From Allomyces macrogynus ATCC 38327 (lineage: Eukaryota; Blastocladiomycota; Blastocladiomycetes; Blastocladiales; Blastocladiaceae): 64,000 nucleotides of DNA. Position numbers and translations under genes: made by a program. Under the pieces are notes generated by a model that was given only the letters and a program-made list of their open reading frames with translations, had not been told where the DNA came from and made no database searches. The DNA lies in NCBI GenBank assembly GCA_000151295.1, contig GG745374.1, positions 193,918 through 257,917 on the forward strand, written 5' to 3'. Positions within the stretch are counted from its first letter, which is position 1; each line of letters begins with the position of its first letter. This document shows, in pieces, positions 9,638-19,700 of the stretch.

Positions 9638-11362
9638 TCAGCCATGACGGGCACGCTTACCTACTCGCGAGCCGCGCGGTTCGTGATCCTTGAGTTTAGT
9701 CACACCAATCTTAAGCGCCGGCGGCAGCGGCTTGCCAAACCAGACCGTCCTGTTGGACGTCTTGGATGCACCGCCGTGGTTCGAGGCTGCGGTCGTGTTC
9801 CACGCACCGTGCTTCGCCACCTTCGGCGTCATCCAGTAATCGAGCAAGCGGATGTTGCTCTGCTCAGCGATCAGCTGCTTTTCGGGCTTTTCGGGCCCAG
9901 GCCCAAGCGCCCCGCGCGCGGGCACATCCGAGAAGTTGGCCGATGCCCACCCATGCCCATTGACCCCGGCGTGCGCCGACTTGTGGACACGGAACAACGC
10001 AATCATGCCGTCGTCGAAATGAATGTTGACGTGGCAGTGCAGCATCCACTGGCCCGGGTCGTCCATGCGTGCGTCGGCCACATGAAACGTGGCCGGGAAC
10101 AGCTCAATCGTGTCGCGCTGGTGGCCCTCCACGATCGCCGTGATCCCGTGCCAGTGCAGGACGTGCAGGTCGAGGAACGTGCCGAGCCCGAGCTGGTACC
10201 AGCGCACGTACTCGTTCTGCTTGAAGTCGAGCCCGGGCAAGTTGCCCCACCCGTACCCGTTGATCGGGTGCATGCGGTTCGACTCTTCGAAACCGCCAAA
10301 CCCGCCGCCGATCTCGTTGAGCGTCGATGTGTTGGTGCCTGTCGGGCCGCCGACGACGCCGCCCGTGGCGCGCGACAGCGACGCAGCAAGTTGTTGCTCC
10401 TCGTTGGTCAGCGTCGCGTTGCCAGCGTACCGCTCGACGTTGAGCGCGAGGTAGGGCGACAGCGTCTCGGCCATGACGACCCAATACGTCACAATCTCGC
10501 GTTGCACGGGGAACAGCACCGAGTTGAACCGCGGCACGTTGCGACTGTCGAGCACGCCGCGGTTCTTGTAGACGACGAGCGCGCCGTAGAGACCCGCGTA
10601 AATGTCATTGTCCGAGACGTGCGAGTGGTAGGCCCACACAATCGAATCGAGGTCAAGCGGGCCCGGACCGGCGCGGTCAGGCACAAACCACAGGTACGTG
10701 AACGTCTCGCCCGGCGCAACGCTCGCGCCGCGGCCGTTGATACTCCCACCAACGGCGCCCTCGGAATTCTTGTCGTACAGCGCGGCGTGCGGGTGCAGAC
10801 TGAAGTTGAACCGCGCATTGTTCTTGAAGACGACGCGCAAAGTATCGCCGACTTCGGCACGCAAGATCGGCCCCACGATCCCGAGCGACGGGTCCTCCTT
10901 GGGCCTGCGCTGCGTGAAGGTCGCGTCCTCGTACTCTTGGTAAATGGCCTTGATGTACTTGCGCCCGATCCGGCCGGGGATCTCCTGTCGCGTGAACGGC
11001 GCGGCGAGCGGGCTCTCGTCGAGCGGGAGCATCGCGAAATTGTCCATGCCGGTCGGCGCATAGTCCCACTCGACCTCGTCGGCGGCAATGTAGTAGGTGC
11101 GCACGGTGCACGGCACAATCTCGGGCACGCACAGCCGCAGGTCCGACGTGGTCAGGACCGCGGTCGAGGACGACTTGGACGACGACTTTGACGACGACTT
11201 AGAAGCCGAGCTGCCGTGCGCATCGCCGCGCGTATCGCCGTGCGCGGTCTTGGATGACGGCGGGGACACGGGCGACGCGTTCGTGAACGTGGCCGCGAGA
11301 ACAAGCGTTGTCGCCGCAGCAGCGAGAAGCATACTCGCGGCTGCGCCGACGTGGCCGCGCAT
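9638..11362 (-). CDS. Secreted multicopper oxidase, ceruloplasmin/hephaestin-type
   Basis: A copper enzyme that couples one-electron oxidation of a substrate (Fe2+ or phenols are likely candidates) to reduction of O2 to water. Single-exon 574-aa frame from ATG 11362: signal peptide (residues 1-30), a Ser/Lys spacer (KSSSKSSSKSSS), then a cupredoxin domain whose pattern (DEVEWDYAP, GRIGRKYIKAIYQEY, GPILRAEVGDTL) is that of ceruloplasmin/hephaestin and not laccase. All copper-ligand blocks are visible: HPH about residue 189, HSH about 243, HVLHWHG about 399, and HCHVNIHFDDGM about 441, the last with a Met as probable axial ligand of the type-1 site. The Cys/Asp-poor tail ends KRARHG. Upstream codons reach 11848 but carry no plausible start; the ATG before the signal peptide is the sensible choice. 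Confidence 0.88.
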   Translation of the reverse strand: MRGHVGAAASMLLAAAATTLVLAATFTNASPVSPPSSKTAHGDTRGDAHGSSASKSSSKSSSKSSSTAVLTTSDLRLCVPEIVPCTVRTYYIAADEVEWDYAPTGMDNFAMLPLDESPLAAPFTRQEIPGRIGRKYIKAIYQEYEDATFTQRRPKEDPSLGIVGPILRAEVGDTLRVVFKNNARFNFSLHPHAALYDKNSEGAVGGSINGRGASVAPGETFTYLWFVPDRAGPGPLDLDSIVWAYHSHVSDNDIYAGLYGALVVYKNRGVLDSRNVPRFNSVLFPVQREIVTYWVVMAETLSPYLALNVERYAGNATLTNEEQQLAASLSRATGGVVGGPTGTNTSTLNEIGGGFGGFEESNRMHPINGYGWGNLPGLDFKQNEYVRWYQLGLGTFLDLHVLHWHGITAIVEGHQRDTIELFPATFHVADARMDDPGQWMLHCHVNIHFDDGMIALFRVHKSAHAGVNGHGWASANFSDVPARGALGPGPEKPEKQLIAEQSNIRLLDYWMTPKVAKHGAWNTTAASNHGGASKTSNRTVWFGKPLPPALKIGVTKLKDHEPRGSRVGKRARHG

Positions 11363-12378
11363 GGTGGAGAAGCGAGAGCGGGCGCGATGGTGGCCGGGTG
11401 CGGAAGCAAGATGGTTGGGCGTGGGGGTTGCGGGGTGGAGAGGAGCGGGCAAGTCAAGCCGAGGCGACAGCGACCGCGGCGGCGTCGGGCGCGTGCGGCA
11501 CTTATACCCGCGGCGCTGATGCGGTGCCGGGACCAACGCGAGGGAACAAAGCGCGCAACGCAGCGGGGCGGGCGGGCAGCCAAGGCACTGGTTGTCGACG
11601 ACGACGGGATCCATGACCGGCCCAGAAGCCGGTGCGCGCACGTGCCAATGGATCCTGCTTGGCACCGGAAATCGCGCAGCCACGGTGCACCGGATCAACA
11701 TGGAACGAATACGGGTGCGGTTGTTTTTGGCGTTGGCAGCGCGAACGTACACGTAGGATCCCTCGAGCAGCCCGCGCGGAAGGTTGATGTCGATGACCGG
11801 CTTGGACCAGCGGAGCCAACGCGTTCCGTTGTTGGAAACCGTTGTCATGCCGTGTTGGCGAGTGCGGGCACGTTCAGCTATGTGCAGCGCCGCGGGGTCG
11901 TGCGCGTTTGTTCGCGTCGCGCCCCATCGTCATGCTTTCCATGTTGGCGAAGACAGATCGCGGTGCGGGTCAAATTGAAGCATCATTGTTGCTGGCGCAG
12001 ATGCGCGCACGATCGTGCCGGCGTATCAGTCGCGCTTTTGCAACCAGCAGGTCCGGGTGTTGTGCGCACCGCGGTCACGACGCGAAGGCGGTCAGCGGCA
12101 GGGATGGTGTTGCCGCGCGTGTTGGTCGGGGCGGCAAAGCCCGTGGCTGAGATGCGCTTAAAACAGGATCGCCGGGGATGGCGAGGGCGTCGGCGCCTTC
12201 GATCTGGGCATAGTTGCTGCTGTGGCGACCTCAGAGGCGTCTGATGTTTCTCGCTGCACGCCAACCGAACGCACTCACATCTGCTCGATTTGCTCGTCGT
12301 GGCTCGCGGTGCGATCAGCAACGACAAGACGGTCAGTTTGACGGCACCACTTGGCGCACTCGCCCTCGACACCTGCGC
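11363..12378. other. Divergent intergenic region (oxidase / sensor-like gene)
   Basis: About 1 kb separating the minus-strand oxidase start from the plus-strand sensor-like gene start; both promoters must lie here. Frames on both strands are open because of the GC content, but none has a recognisable domain. No TATA box stands out. Confidence 0.45.
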
Positions 12379-14660
12379 ATGAGCAAGATGTCCGACGCAA
12401 ATGCGGCCCCGCTGGCGCCCTCCGCGCCCGTGCAGCCTGCCTTCTCGCTCCCCACGTCGCCGTCCACCACCAACGAAGCCAGCAACCCGCCCCTGGCAGC
12501 ACCCGTATCCCCTTCTGCACGCACGTCGGCCACGTCGCTTGCCGATGGCTCTGTTGCCACGGCACCGGCAAGCCCGCCCGCCGAGCTAACCACGTCGTCG
12601 GGCTCCCGCACGGGTCTCCCAACGTGCGCTTCCTCGCGGCGTTCACGAGCTACTGGGAATGCACGTTCCACACCCAGCATTTATTTCGCCGACGAGGTGG
12701 CGGACAATGCCGGCGGCGATCCGGGTCGACAGTCCTCAGCAGGAGAGGCTCTTGGGGCGGGCGGGGGCGTTGCATCAACACCCGAAGCCAATCCGGACGA
12801 GCTGGCCACACCGGCCGCGAACCTCGTGCGCCGCGCGTCGCTTCTTGCTCAGAACCCGCGTACTGCTGCGGCGCTCGCGCTGCACCGGCTCAACTTGGGC
12901 GGTGCTGCAGGAGCTGTGCCCGTCGTTCGCGACGCTGGGAGTACCAGCGCGTCACATGTCGATTTGAAGGCCGGAGTTGGTCAATACTGGCGTCTTTTCT
13001 CGTTCATCCCCACGTATTGCTCATCTAGCGTCGTCTCCACCCAATAGCCACCGAATGGGTCGGCCTGCCACGGTCTGGCCACGTCGGCATACGGTGGGCG
13101 ACCTTTTCCGCCGTCCTGGTCGCCGCTGCGGCCATGTCCGTGCTCGTCGGTACCGCTTCCATCTGGCCCGCCGCGCAGGACCTCGACGCGCGCACGCACG
13201 ACCGCGCTGCGTACACGCTGCTCGCAGCGCAACGCGCCATGCAGCGCATGCTCCTTGACGTGCGCGGCCCCGTCCTCGCGCAAATCGCCTACTGGCGACA
13301 ACACCCGACCCTGTCTGCGACCATCGCGCGGCGCAACCTCTTCCAGGCACTGCAAGAAACAACACGGTCCGTCGTGTCGGCATCCGTAGCGATCGCCGAC
13401 ACTGGCGGGACCGAGTTTGCCGACCTTTACACGTTCGTGCGCAACGGCGTGCGTGTTCCCGTCGCGCTGACCGTCGACGCGGCGGGTACGCGCACCGAGA
13501 CGCAGGTCGATACGGACGGCCGGCAAATGCTCGTGTATTCGCAGTCGACCAACTACGCACTCGCCAACCAGACCTGGTGGCAGGCCATGGACGCGGCGCT
13601 CACGGGAGCGACCGCCGTGCTAACCGCCACGACTACCACGGCACCCAACGTGACGGCGATCTGGACCAACTTACCGCTCAGCAACGGCGACGCGTGGGTC
13701 GCGCTTCTCGCGCACGCGCGTGTCAGCGTACAGCGCAACGTGACTGTGACAGCCGCCGCGAGTCTCGCCACCATCGCGTCGGCTCTGGCCGCGGCGCCCG
13801 TCGCGGCGGCAGAGACCGCAGGGAATTCCGGGTCGGCGGTCGCGCCAAACCCACCGGCGTCCGTTTACTTGGTTGACCCGGTCTCACAAACGCTGATTGC
13901 CGCATCGACGGGGCTTAAAGTCACGGAAATGCCCGGGTCGCGCACGCCGCTGCAGGGCCAGATGCCGCTCGCCGCCGTGGCGTTGCAGACGACCGACGCG
14001 TGGGCGGCGAGCGTCGCCGCGCATGTGGGGCAGTATCCCGCGACGTACACGGTGCCGGCGGCGGGGATCGTGGTGCCGAGTACGAAGTCCACCGCGGCAC
14101 TGCGCGTGTGGTCGGCGCCGCTGTTCCCGTTGTCATCCGGCGCGATCAGCGGTCTTTCCCCATCGTTCGCCGCAGCATGGTCCTCCGCAACCTCCTCTGC
14201 CACCTCCACTGTGCGCACCCTTTTGTCCACCGGCGCCGCCGCGCACGCGGGCCGCGCGTTCCCCACAACCTGGACGCTCCTGTACGTCGAGCTGCAGTCC
14301 ACATCGACCGCGCCGACGACAGCCATGATCAACTCGCTCCTGCTGATTGCCGCGACGCTCGTCGCTACCCTCGCGTCGGCGAGTCTGGTCGTCACGTTTC
14401 CGCTCGCGCACCGGCTGAACCGCGCGACCTTGGTCCTGCGCGCGCTCGCGCACGGGATTCATCCGGAGCTGCGGCTGTTGGCCGCGCCGGACCCGCCAGC
14501 GCGCCCAAGGGAAATTGTCATGGTGTATGGTGCGATCGCGGCGCTTGCAAGGGCGCACGAGTTTGTGGGGATGATGGCGTGGGTGGGCGGAAGGAGGAGT
14601 AAGGGAGTGCAAGGTGGAGGAGGCGGAGGAGCGGTGGGGACGCATCGCACGGGAGGGTGA
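12379..14660 (+). CDS. Two-TM sensor-like membrane protein without an output domain
   Basis: Two exons, 12379-12975 and 13029-14660 (53-bp intron, donor GTTGGT, acceptor CTCATCTAG), giving 742 aa. Residues 1-200 are Ser/Pro/Ala-rich and cytoplasmic-like. Residues about 218-240 form TM1 (TFSAVLVAAAAMSVLVGTA). A roughly 390-residue extracellular region follows, with Cache-like features: a long helix (RAMQRMLLDVRGPVLAQIAY), the segment LANQTWWQAMDAAL, and VYLVDPVSQTLIAAS. TM2 is at about 634-655 (SLLLIAATLVATLASASLVV), followed by an HAMP-like start (LAHRLNRATLVLRALAHGIH). The protein then ends after only about 87 residues, with a Gly-rich tail and no kinase or cyclase domain. This layout is known from fungal receptor cyclases and histidine kinases; the missing effector is the odd point. 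The start codon choice (12379, with an alternative at 12244) is uncertain. Confidence 0.65.
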
Positions 14661-14990
14661 TCGGGTGGACTGTTGGCGCGGCTGCACAATGGCATGGACT
14701 GGGGCAGGTGCAGCGTGGTCAAGGACTCCCGTTCATTGTGATGGATTTGGAATGGAGGATGAGTGGACCGGTACATTTTTAATTGGCTGAGGACCAGCAA
14801 CTGGCACCTGGCCAGTTCCGGGTGGGCATCAATCGCAACGGCTTCACTGGACATAGTACATACCAGGTTGATGGCAAGTTGTGCTGGCTGAGAAGGCAGC
14901 AAATGGCACAGGGAAAAAGTGAGGCAGGATCAAAAAGACCTTGAAGATCTGATGCAGACGGCACTTTCGACTCTGCCGATCAAAAATCGT
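14661..14990. other. Intergenic region
   Basis: Between the sensor-like gene and the tRNA-Ser gene. No coding or structured feature was seen. Confidence 0.5.
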
Positions 14991-15072
14991 CGACAACAGC
15001 AGGGTTCGAACCTGCGCACCACTAGGGTAATCGATTAGTAGTCGATCGCCTTAACCACTCGGCCATGTTGTC
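14991..15072 (-). tRNA. tRNA-Ser, anticodon ACT
   Basis: An intronless class II tRNA. The acceptor stem is GACAACA/TGTTGTC with a G discriminator (the serine identity base), and the D-arm reads TGGCCGAGTGGTTAAGGC. The anticodon stem ATCGA/TCGAT encloses the loop CTACTAA, so positions 34-36 are ACT. There is an extra arm of about 15 nt, and the T-arm is CAGG-TTCGAAC-CCTG. All stems pair. ACT would be deaminated to ICU and read AGU/AGC serine codons; most eukaryotes use GCT for this box. Confidence 0.93.
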
Positions 15073-15407
15073 CAGTCAAACTTGGCCGGTCTTTAGAGAC
15101 TCATAAATTCAATATTTATCCTTGGTCGCCTTCGGCCTGGTCAGCAGCCTGTACACCACTCGATTTACTGTCTAACCCCATTTCCTGTTTCTGAATGGCC
15201 AATACCAACCCGGTTTTAGACCGCTCTGTCCCTATTCCAAGGCCACTCCCAACGACCCCGACCAAGTTGCCTACCCCATTCGTCGATCCCGCCCACTGCC
15301 GTCCACCCACGCCGCGCTCCCCGTCCACAACTTGGCGCACCCGATTCTCCACGCCGCGCCCACCGGCACGGGCCCATTCTGCAAGCCCAGCAGCGCGTTT
15401 TCCAGCT

Positions 15408-16351
15408 ATGACCTCGCCGCACTTCCCGCCGCCGCCGCCGTCGCACGGCGCCGTCGGACCAGCACCACTCGTACCACCGCCCGGGATGCCCATGATGGGC
15501 ATGCCGCCACCGTCGCCGTCGCATCTGGTCGCGCCGCGCGGCATGACTCCGCCGAGTCCGCGCGCGCGGACGGCCACTCCGCCCGCGGGCATGCGCCCGG
15601 CCACGCCAACCGGTCCCTCCGCTGCTGCTCAGGCGCACTACGGGTCCCCACGCGCGCCGGGTTCGGCCGTGTCGGAAATGGTGCTGCCGGGGTCAGCGTC
15701 GCTGCTGGATTGTATCGACAGTATGTACTTGAGCGCGAGAGAGCGGTCATTGCTGAATCGCGGAACGAACGACTGGCTGTGACTGCGCCGGTTGTCGTCG
15801 ACAGCGTGGACGGCGACGCAGCGTTCTCCAAATCGCACGCGGACGAGCGCACCACCTCGTCCTGCTGCTGGTCCCGCCCGCCATCGATGCATTCTGATCG
15901 CGGTCTCTTCCGCTCGCGGCTCTGACCGACTAGAACGGCTTCTCGTGATCCTGCGCGATGGACGCAACCTGACGGGCATTTTGCGATCCTACGACCAATT
16001 CGGTATGCTCCTCACGCACGCGCGCCGCCCCTTCCCCGACCTCACCCTTAGTCGCGCCACTTTGCAGCCAACCTCGTCTTCCAGGACACGATCGAGCGCA
16101 TCTACGCGGGCGACTGCTACGGTGACATCCCGCGCGGCGTGTTTCTGGTCCGCGGCGAGAACGTGGTCCTGCTCGGCGAGATTGACGGTGACCGCGAGGA
16201 CTCGATGCCGATACGCGAGGCGCCTATCGAGGACGTGCTGAGTATGCAGCGCGCGGCGCTCGACGCGCGGCAGGCGACGCTCGCGATCGAGGCCAAGGCA
16301 CTGCACGCCAAGGGGTTCTGTACGGATCACGACAAGAACGACATGTATTGA
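15408..16351 (+). CDS. LSM1: Sm-like protein Lsm1
   Basis: Subunit of the cytoplasmic Lsm1-7 ring that binds oligoadenylated mRNA 3' ends and promotes decapping in P-bodies. Three exons: 15408-15720, 15934-16002 and 16068-16351, with introns of 213 bp (GTATGT donor) and 65 bp, giving 221 aa. Spliced, it reads [20 protein letters not shown], then [12 protein letters not shown], then [16 protein letters not shown] and [20 protein letters not shown]. These are the Sm1 and Sm2 motifs in the form specific to Lsm1. An N-terminal extension of about 100 residues rich in Pro/Met/Ser precedes the Sm fold, and a charged helix follows it, ending DHDKNDMY. An in-frame upstream ATG at 15195 would lengthen the Pro-rich extension; 15408 is the conservative choice. 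Confidence 0.93.
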
Positions 16352-16724
16352 GCGCAAAGTGGATATTAATATGGGGCTACAGGTCCCTTTTTTGGTTTCA
16401 GTTGAGTGAAAGGGTGCGCCGCGCAGCGCTCGTAACGTTGGGATCGCAAGCCAGTTCAAAGCTGTGCGTTCATTGCTCCAAACATCAGCTTCTCAATCCA
16501 GTTTTGGTCATGGTACGGCGTGGCATGCCCGAAAGACTACATTTCTCCTCTTGTGAAGAACCACTACCTGAGAGGCCTGAGCAAACTTTGATCAAACCAG
16601 GAAAGTAAGGTCAGATAGCAACTTCTGTCTTGGTTTGCACAAAACAGCACGCGATGCTACTTCAAAACCGCACATCTACAGCAAAAAAAACAGCACATCA
16701 CTCTGCTCGCCCGCCCCTCATCGT
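16352..16724. other. Convergent intergenic region (LSM1 / subtilase)
   Basis: 3' flanks of LSM1 (+) and the subtilase gene (-). AT-richer, no genes seen. Confidence 0.5.
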
Positions 16725-19700
16725 CTACGCCATCGTGTAATGCACCTTCTTGGTCTTGGTCGTGATGGGCTTGGGGTGGCACTTGCGGTGGCACTTGCCA
16801 TGCGTCTTCTTGGGCTTGTCGTCCGCCGGCTCCTCGGGCACTTCCAGCTGGCCATACGAATCGCCCGCCGGCTGTGTCGCAATGGGCGCGGGCGTCGTTT
16901 CCGCGGGCGATGACGGCACATCGACCGTCGTCGTGGCCACGGGCACGGGCGCGACGGGCGTCGTCTTGGCGGGCGTCGACGGCACGTCGATCGGAGTCGT
17001 CTGGGCGGGAATCGTGGGCACGTCCGTCGTCTTGACGGGCACATCAACAACCGTCGTCGCGACCGGCGCCGTCGGCTGCGCCGGCGGCGGGACGACAATC
17101 ACGGTCTTGACGCCACCGTTGCACTCGTTGCACGGCACGACCGTGTGCGTTGGCGTGACCGTCGCGGGCGCCGTCTGCGTGCCCGTCGGCGGGACAATGA
17201 TGATCGTCTTGACGCCGCCGGGGCACTTGCCGCACGGCTCGGTCGTGACGGTCGGCGCCGGGCCGGCGGTCGTCGGGCTCGCGGGAATCGTGGGCTGCAC
17301 GATCACCTGCGTCGTCGAGCCGTTGGGGCACGTGTTGGTGTCCTTGCATGGCACGACCGTGTGCGTCGGCTCGATCGTGCACACGTCAGTCTGCGTGCCG
17401 ACAGGCGGGATGATGATCACCGTCTTGATTCCGCCGGGGCACTTGCCGCACGGCACCGTGGTCATGGTCGGCTGAGGCGTGACCGTTTGCGTCACGGTCT
17501 GGGTCGGAGGGACGATGATGATCGTCTTGGTGCCGCCAGGGCACTAGTTGTCGCGGGAAGAGCGAGTGGGGTCAGTTTCCTTGGTCACAAGTGGCGCGAT
17601 TAGAATAGACGAACAAACGAGATGAAAAACACGTACCACCGGGCAGGGCGCAACCGTCGTCGTGACCGTCGCAGTCGGCTGGATGATGATCACCGTCTTG
17701 GTGCCGCCGGGGCACGGCGGGCACGGAATCACGGTAGTACCTGTACCTTGCGTCGTGGTCGCGGTTGCCGTACCACTAGCTGTCGTGGTCGCGGTCTGCG
17801 AGCCCGTAACCGTAGCCGAAGCCGAACCAGTGCCCGTGGCTGTGGCCGAGGCCGAGCCAGAGCCCGTAGTCGCGGTCGCGGTCTGCGAGCCGGTGCCCGT
17901 TTGCGAGCCAGTCACGGTCTGCGAGCCGGTGCCCGTTTGCGAGCCGGTGCCCGTTTGCGAGCCAGTCACGGTTTGCGAGCCCGTGGCCGTCTGCGAAGCG
18001 GTGCCCGTCTGCGAACCCGCGGCCGTGGACGAAGCCGAACCGGTGGCGGTCAGCGTTGACGAGGCCGAACCGGTCGCTGTCGAGGTCGCCGAGCCAGTTG
18101 CGGTAGCCGAACCGCTACCAGTAGCGGAGGCGGTGCCAGCGGCCGTGGACGAAACCGAGCCGGTGGCCGTCGACGAACCGGTACCAGTCGTTTGGTTGGG
18201 AGCCGTGACGGTTCCCGACGCGGTGGTCGTGCTGGTAGCAGCGGCCGAGCTGGTCGATGCGGCCGTGCTGGTCGATGCGGCCGTGCTGGTGGTGGTAGCC
18301 GAGGTGGACTGCGACGCCGAGGACGCGCTGCTCGTGGCCGACGAAGCTGCGGCGCTAGTAGTCGCCGTGGTCGAACCGGTGGTCGCCGTGCCTGCCCCAG
18401 TCGTTGCCGTGGTCGAACCGGTGGTGGCCGTACTCGCGCCAGTCGATGCCGTGGTCGAGCCAGAGGTCGCCGTGGTGGCCTTAGTCGTGCCAGAGGTCGT
18501 AGTCGCGGTGGTGCTGCTGGTGACCGCGGCCGTCGAACTGGTCGACGTACTCGCGGCCGAGCTCGTCGTCGACGACGACGTGGTGCTGGTCGTGGCCCCA
18601 CCGCGCTTGATCACAATCTTGGGCGACTTCCAGACGGGCCGCAGCACCTTTTCAAAGTCGCTCGTGATGTGCTGCACCGACGGCGGCGTGAGCTCGAGCT
18701 GCCAAATGTACTCGCCGTCCGGGATCTGGTAGGCCTTGCCGGCAATCGACGACGCGGCCTCGACCGTCTTGTAGTACTCGCCGTTCCACCCGTAGACGGG
18801 CTTGCCCGTCTCCGGGTCGGTCTGGTTCGTGTAGGGCCAGAACATGGACCCGAGCGCCGCCTGCTCAATCGCGTTCAGGTACCCAATTTTGGTGCCCGTC
18901 TTGGCGTCAAGGACGGCGCACGCGGCGAGACGCGTCACGATCGTGACCTGGTAGAGCATCACGGGCATGTCGAGCCCCTTGAGCGTGAACGCGGGCGTCG
19001 TCTCCTCGGGCTTGGTCCAAACCGGCACTTCGGGCGCGTCAGTCTGGAAGTCCCAGAACCCGAGCGGCGCCGTCGAGAGCCACGGGAGACCGAGCGACGG
19101 GGTGGACAACTGCGGGTACGTCGAGTAGTCGCCGTGCATCATCGAGTAGGGCACGCTCAGCGCCGCGGGCGCGCTCGGGTTCTTTTGGCGGCGCGCCATC
19201 AGCGACTCTTCGTCCTCGGCGGCCTCGTCCACGTGCGGCGTCTTGCCGTCGGCCACGGGCTTGAACGACAAGTACCCACTCAGCAGCCAGTGGCCAGGGG
19301 AAGGCATTTCCTGCGGCGTGGCCGTGACGGTAATTATGACTTGCGAGTTGACATCGACAGTCACCTGCGCCGGCTCGATCGTGACACGTGCGCCAACCGA
19401 CGAGAAGTTGATATCCGACTGCGGCGCGCCGTACTCGCCGAGCACCGATCGCGCCTGGCGGTGCGTGATCGTGTAAGTCACGGGCGCGTTACCGTTGTTG
19501 CGCAGCGTGATCCGCGCCGTCTTGCGCGTGCTCTTGGGGTTATCGCCAAACTCGATGTGCGAAGGTGTCGCAGCCACCGTGTTGGTCAGGAGCGCGTAGG
19601 CATCGACCAAACCGGCACCCTGCTTGGCAACGGGCCACATGGTCGAGTCGTCGCCGTACTTGGCCGGGTGCGCCGTGTTCTGCGCGCCAAGCAAGATCTT

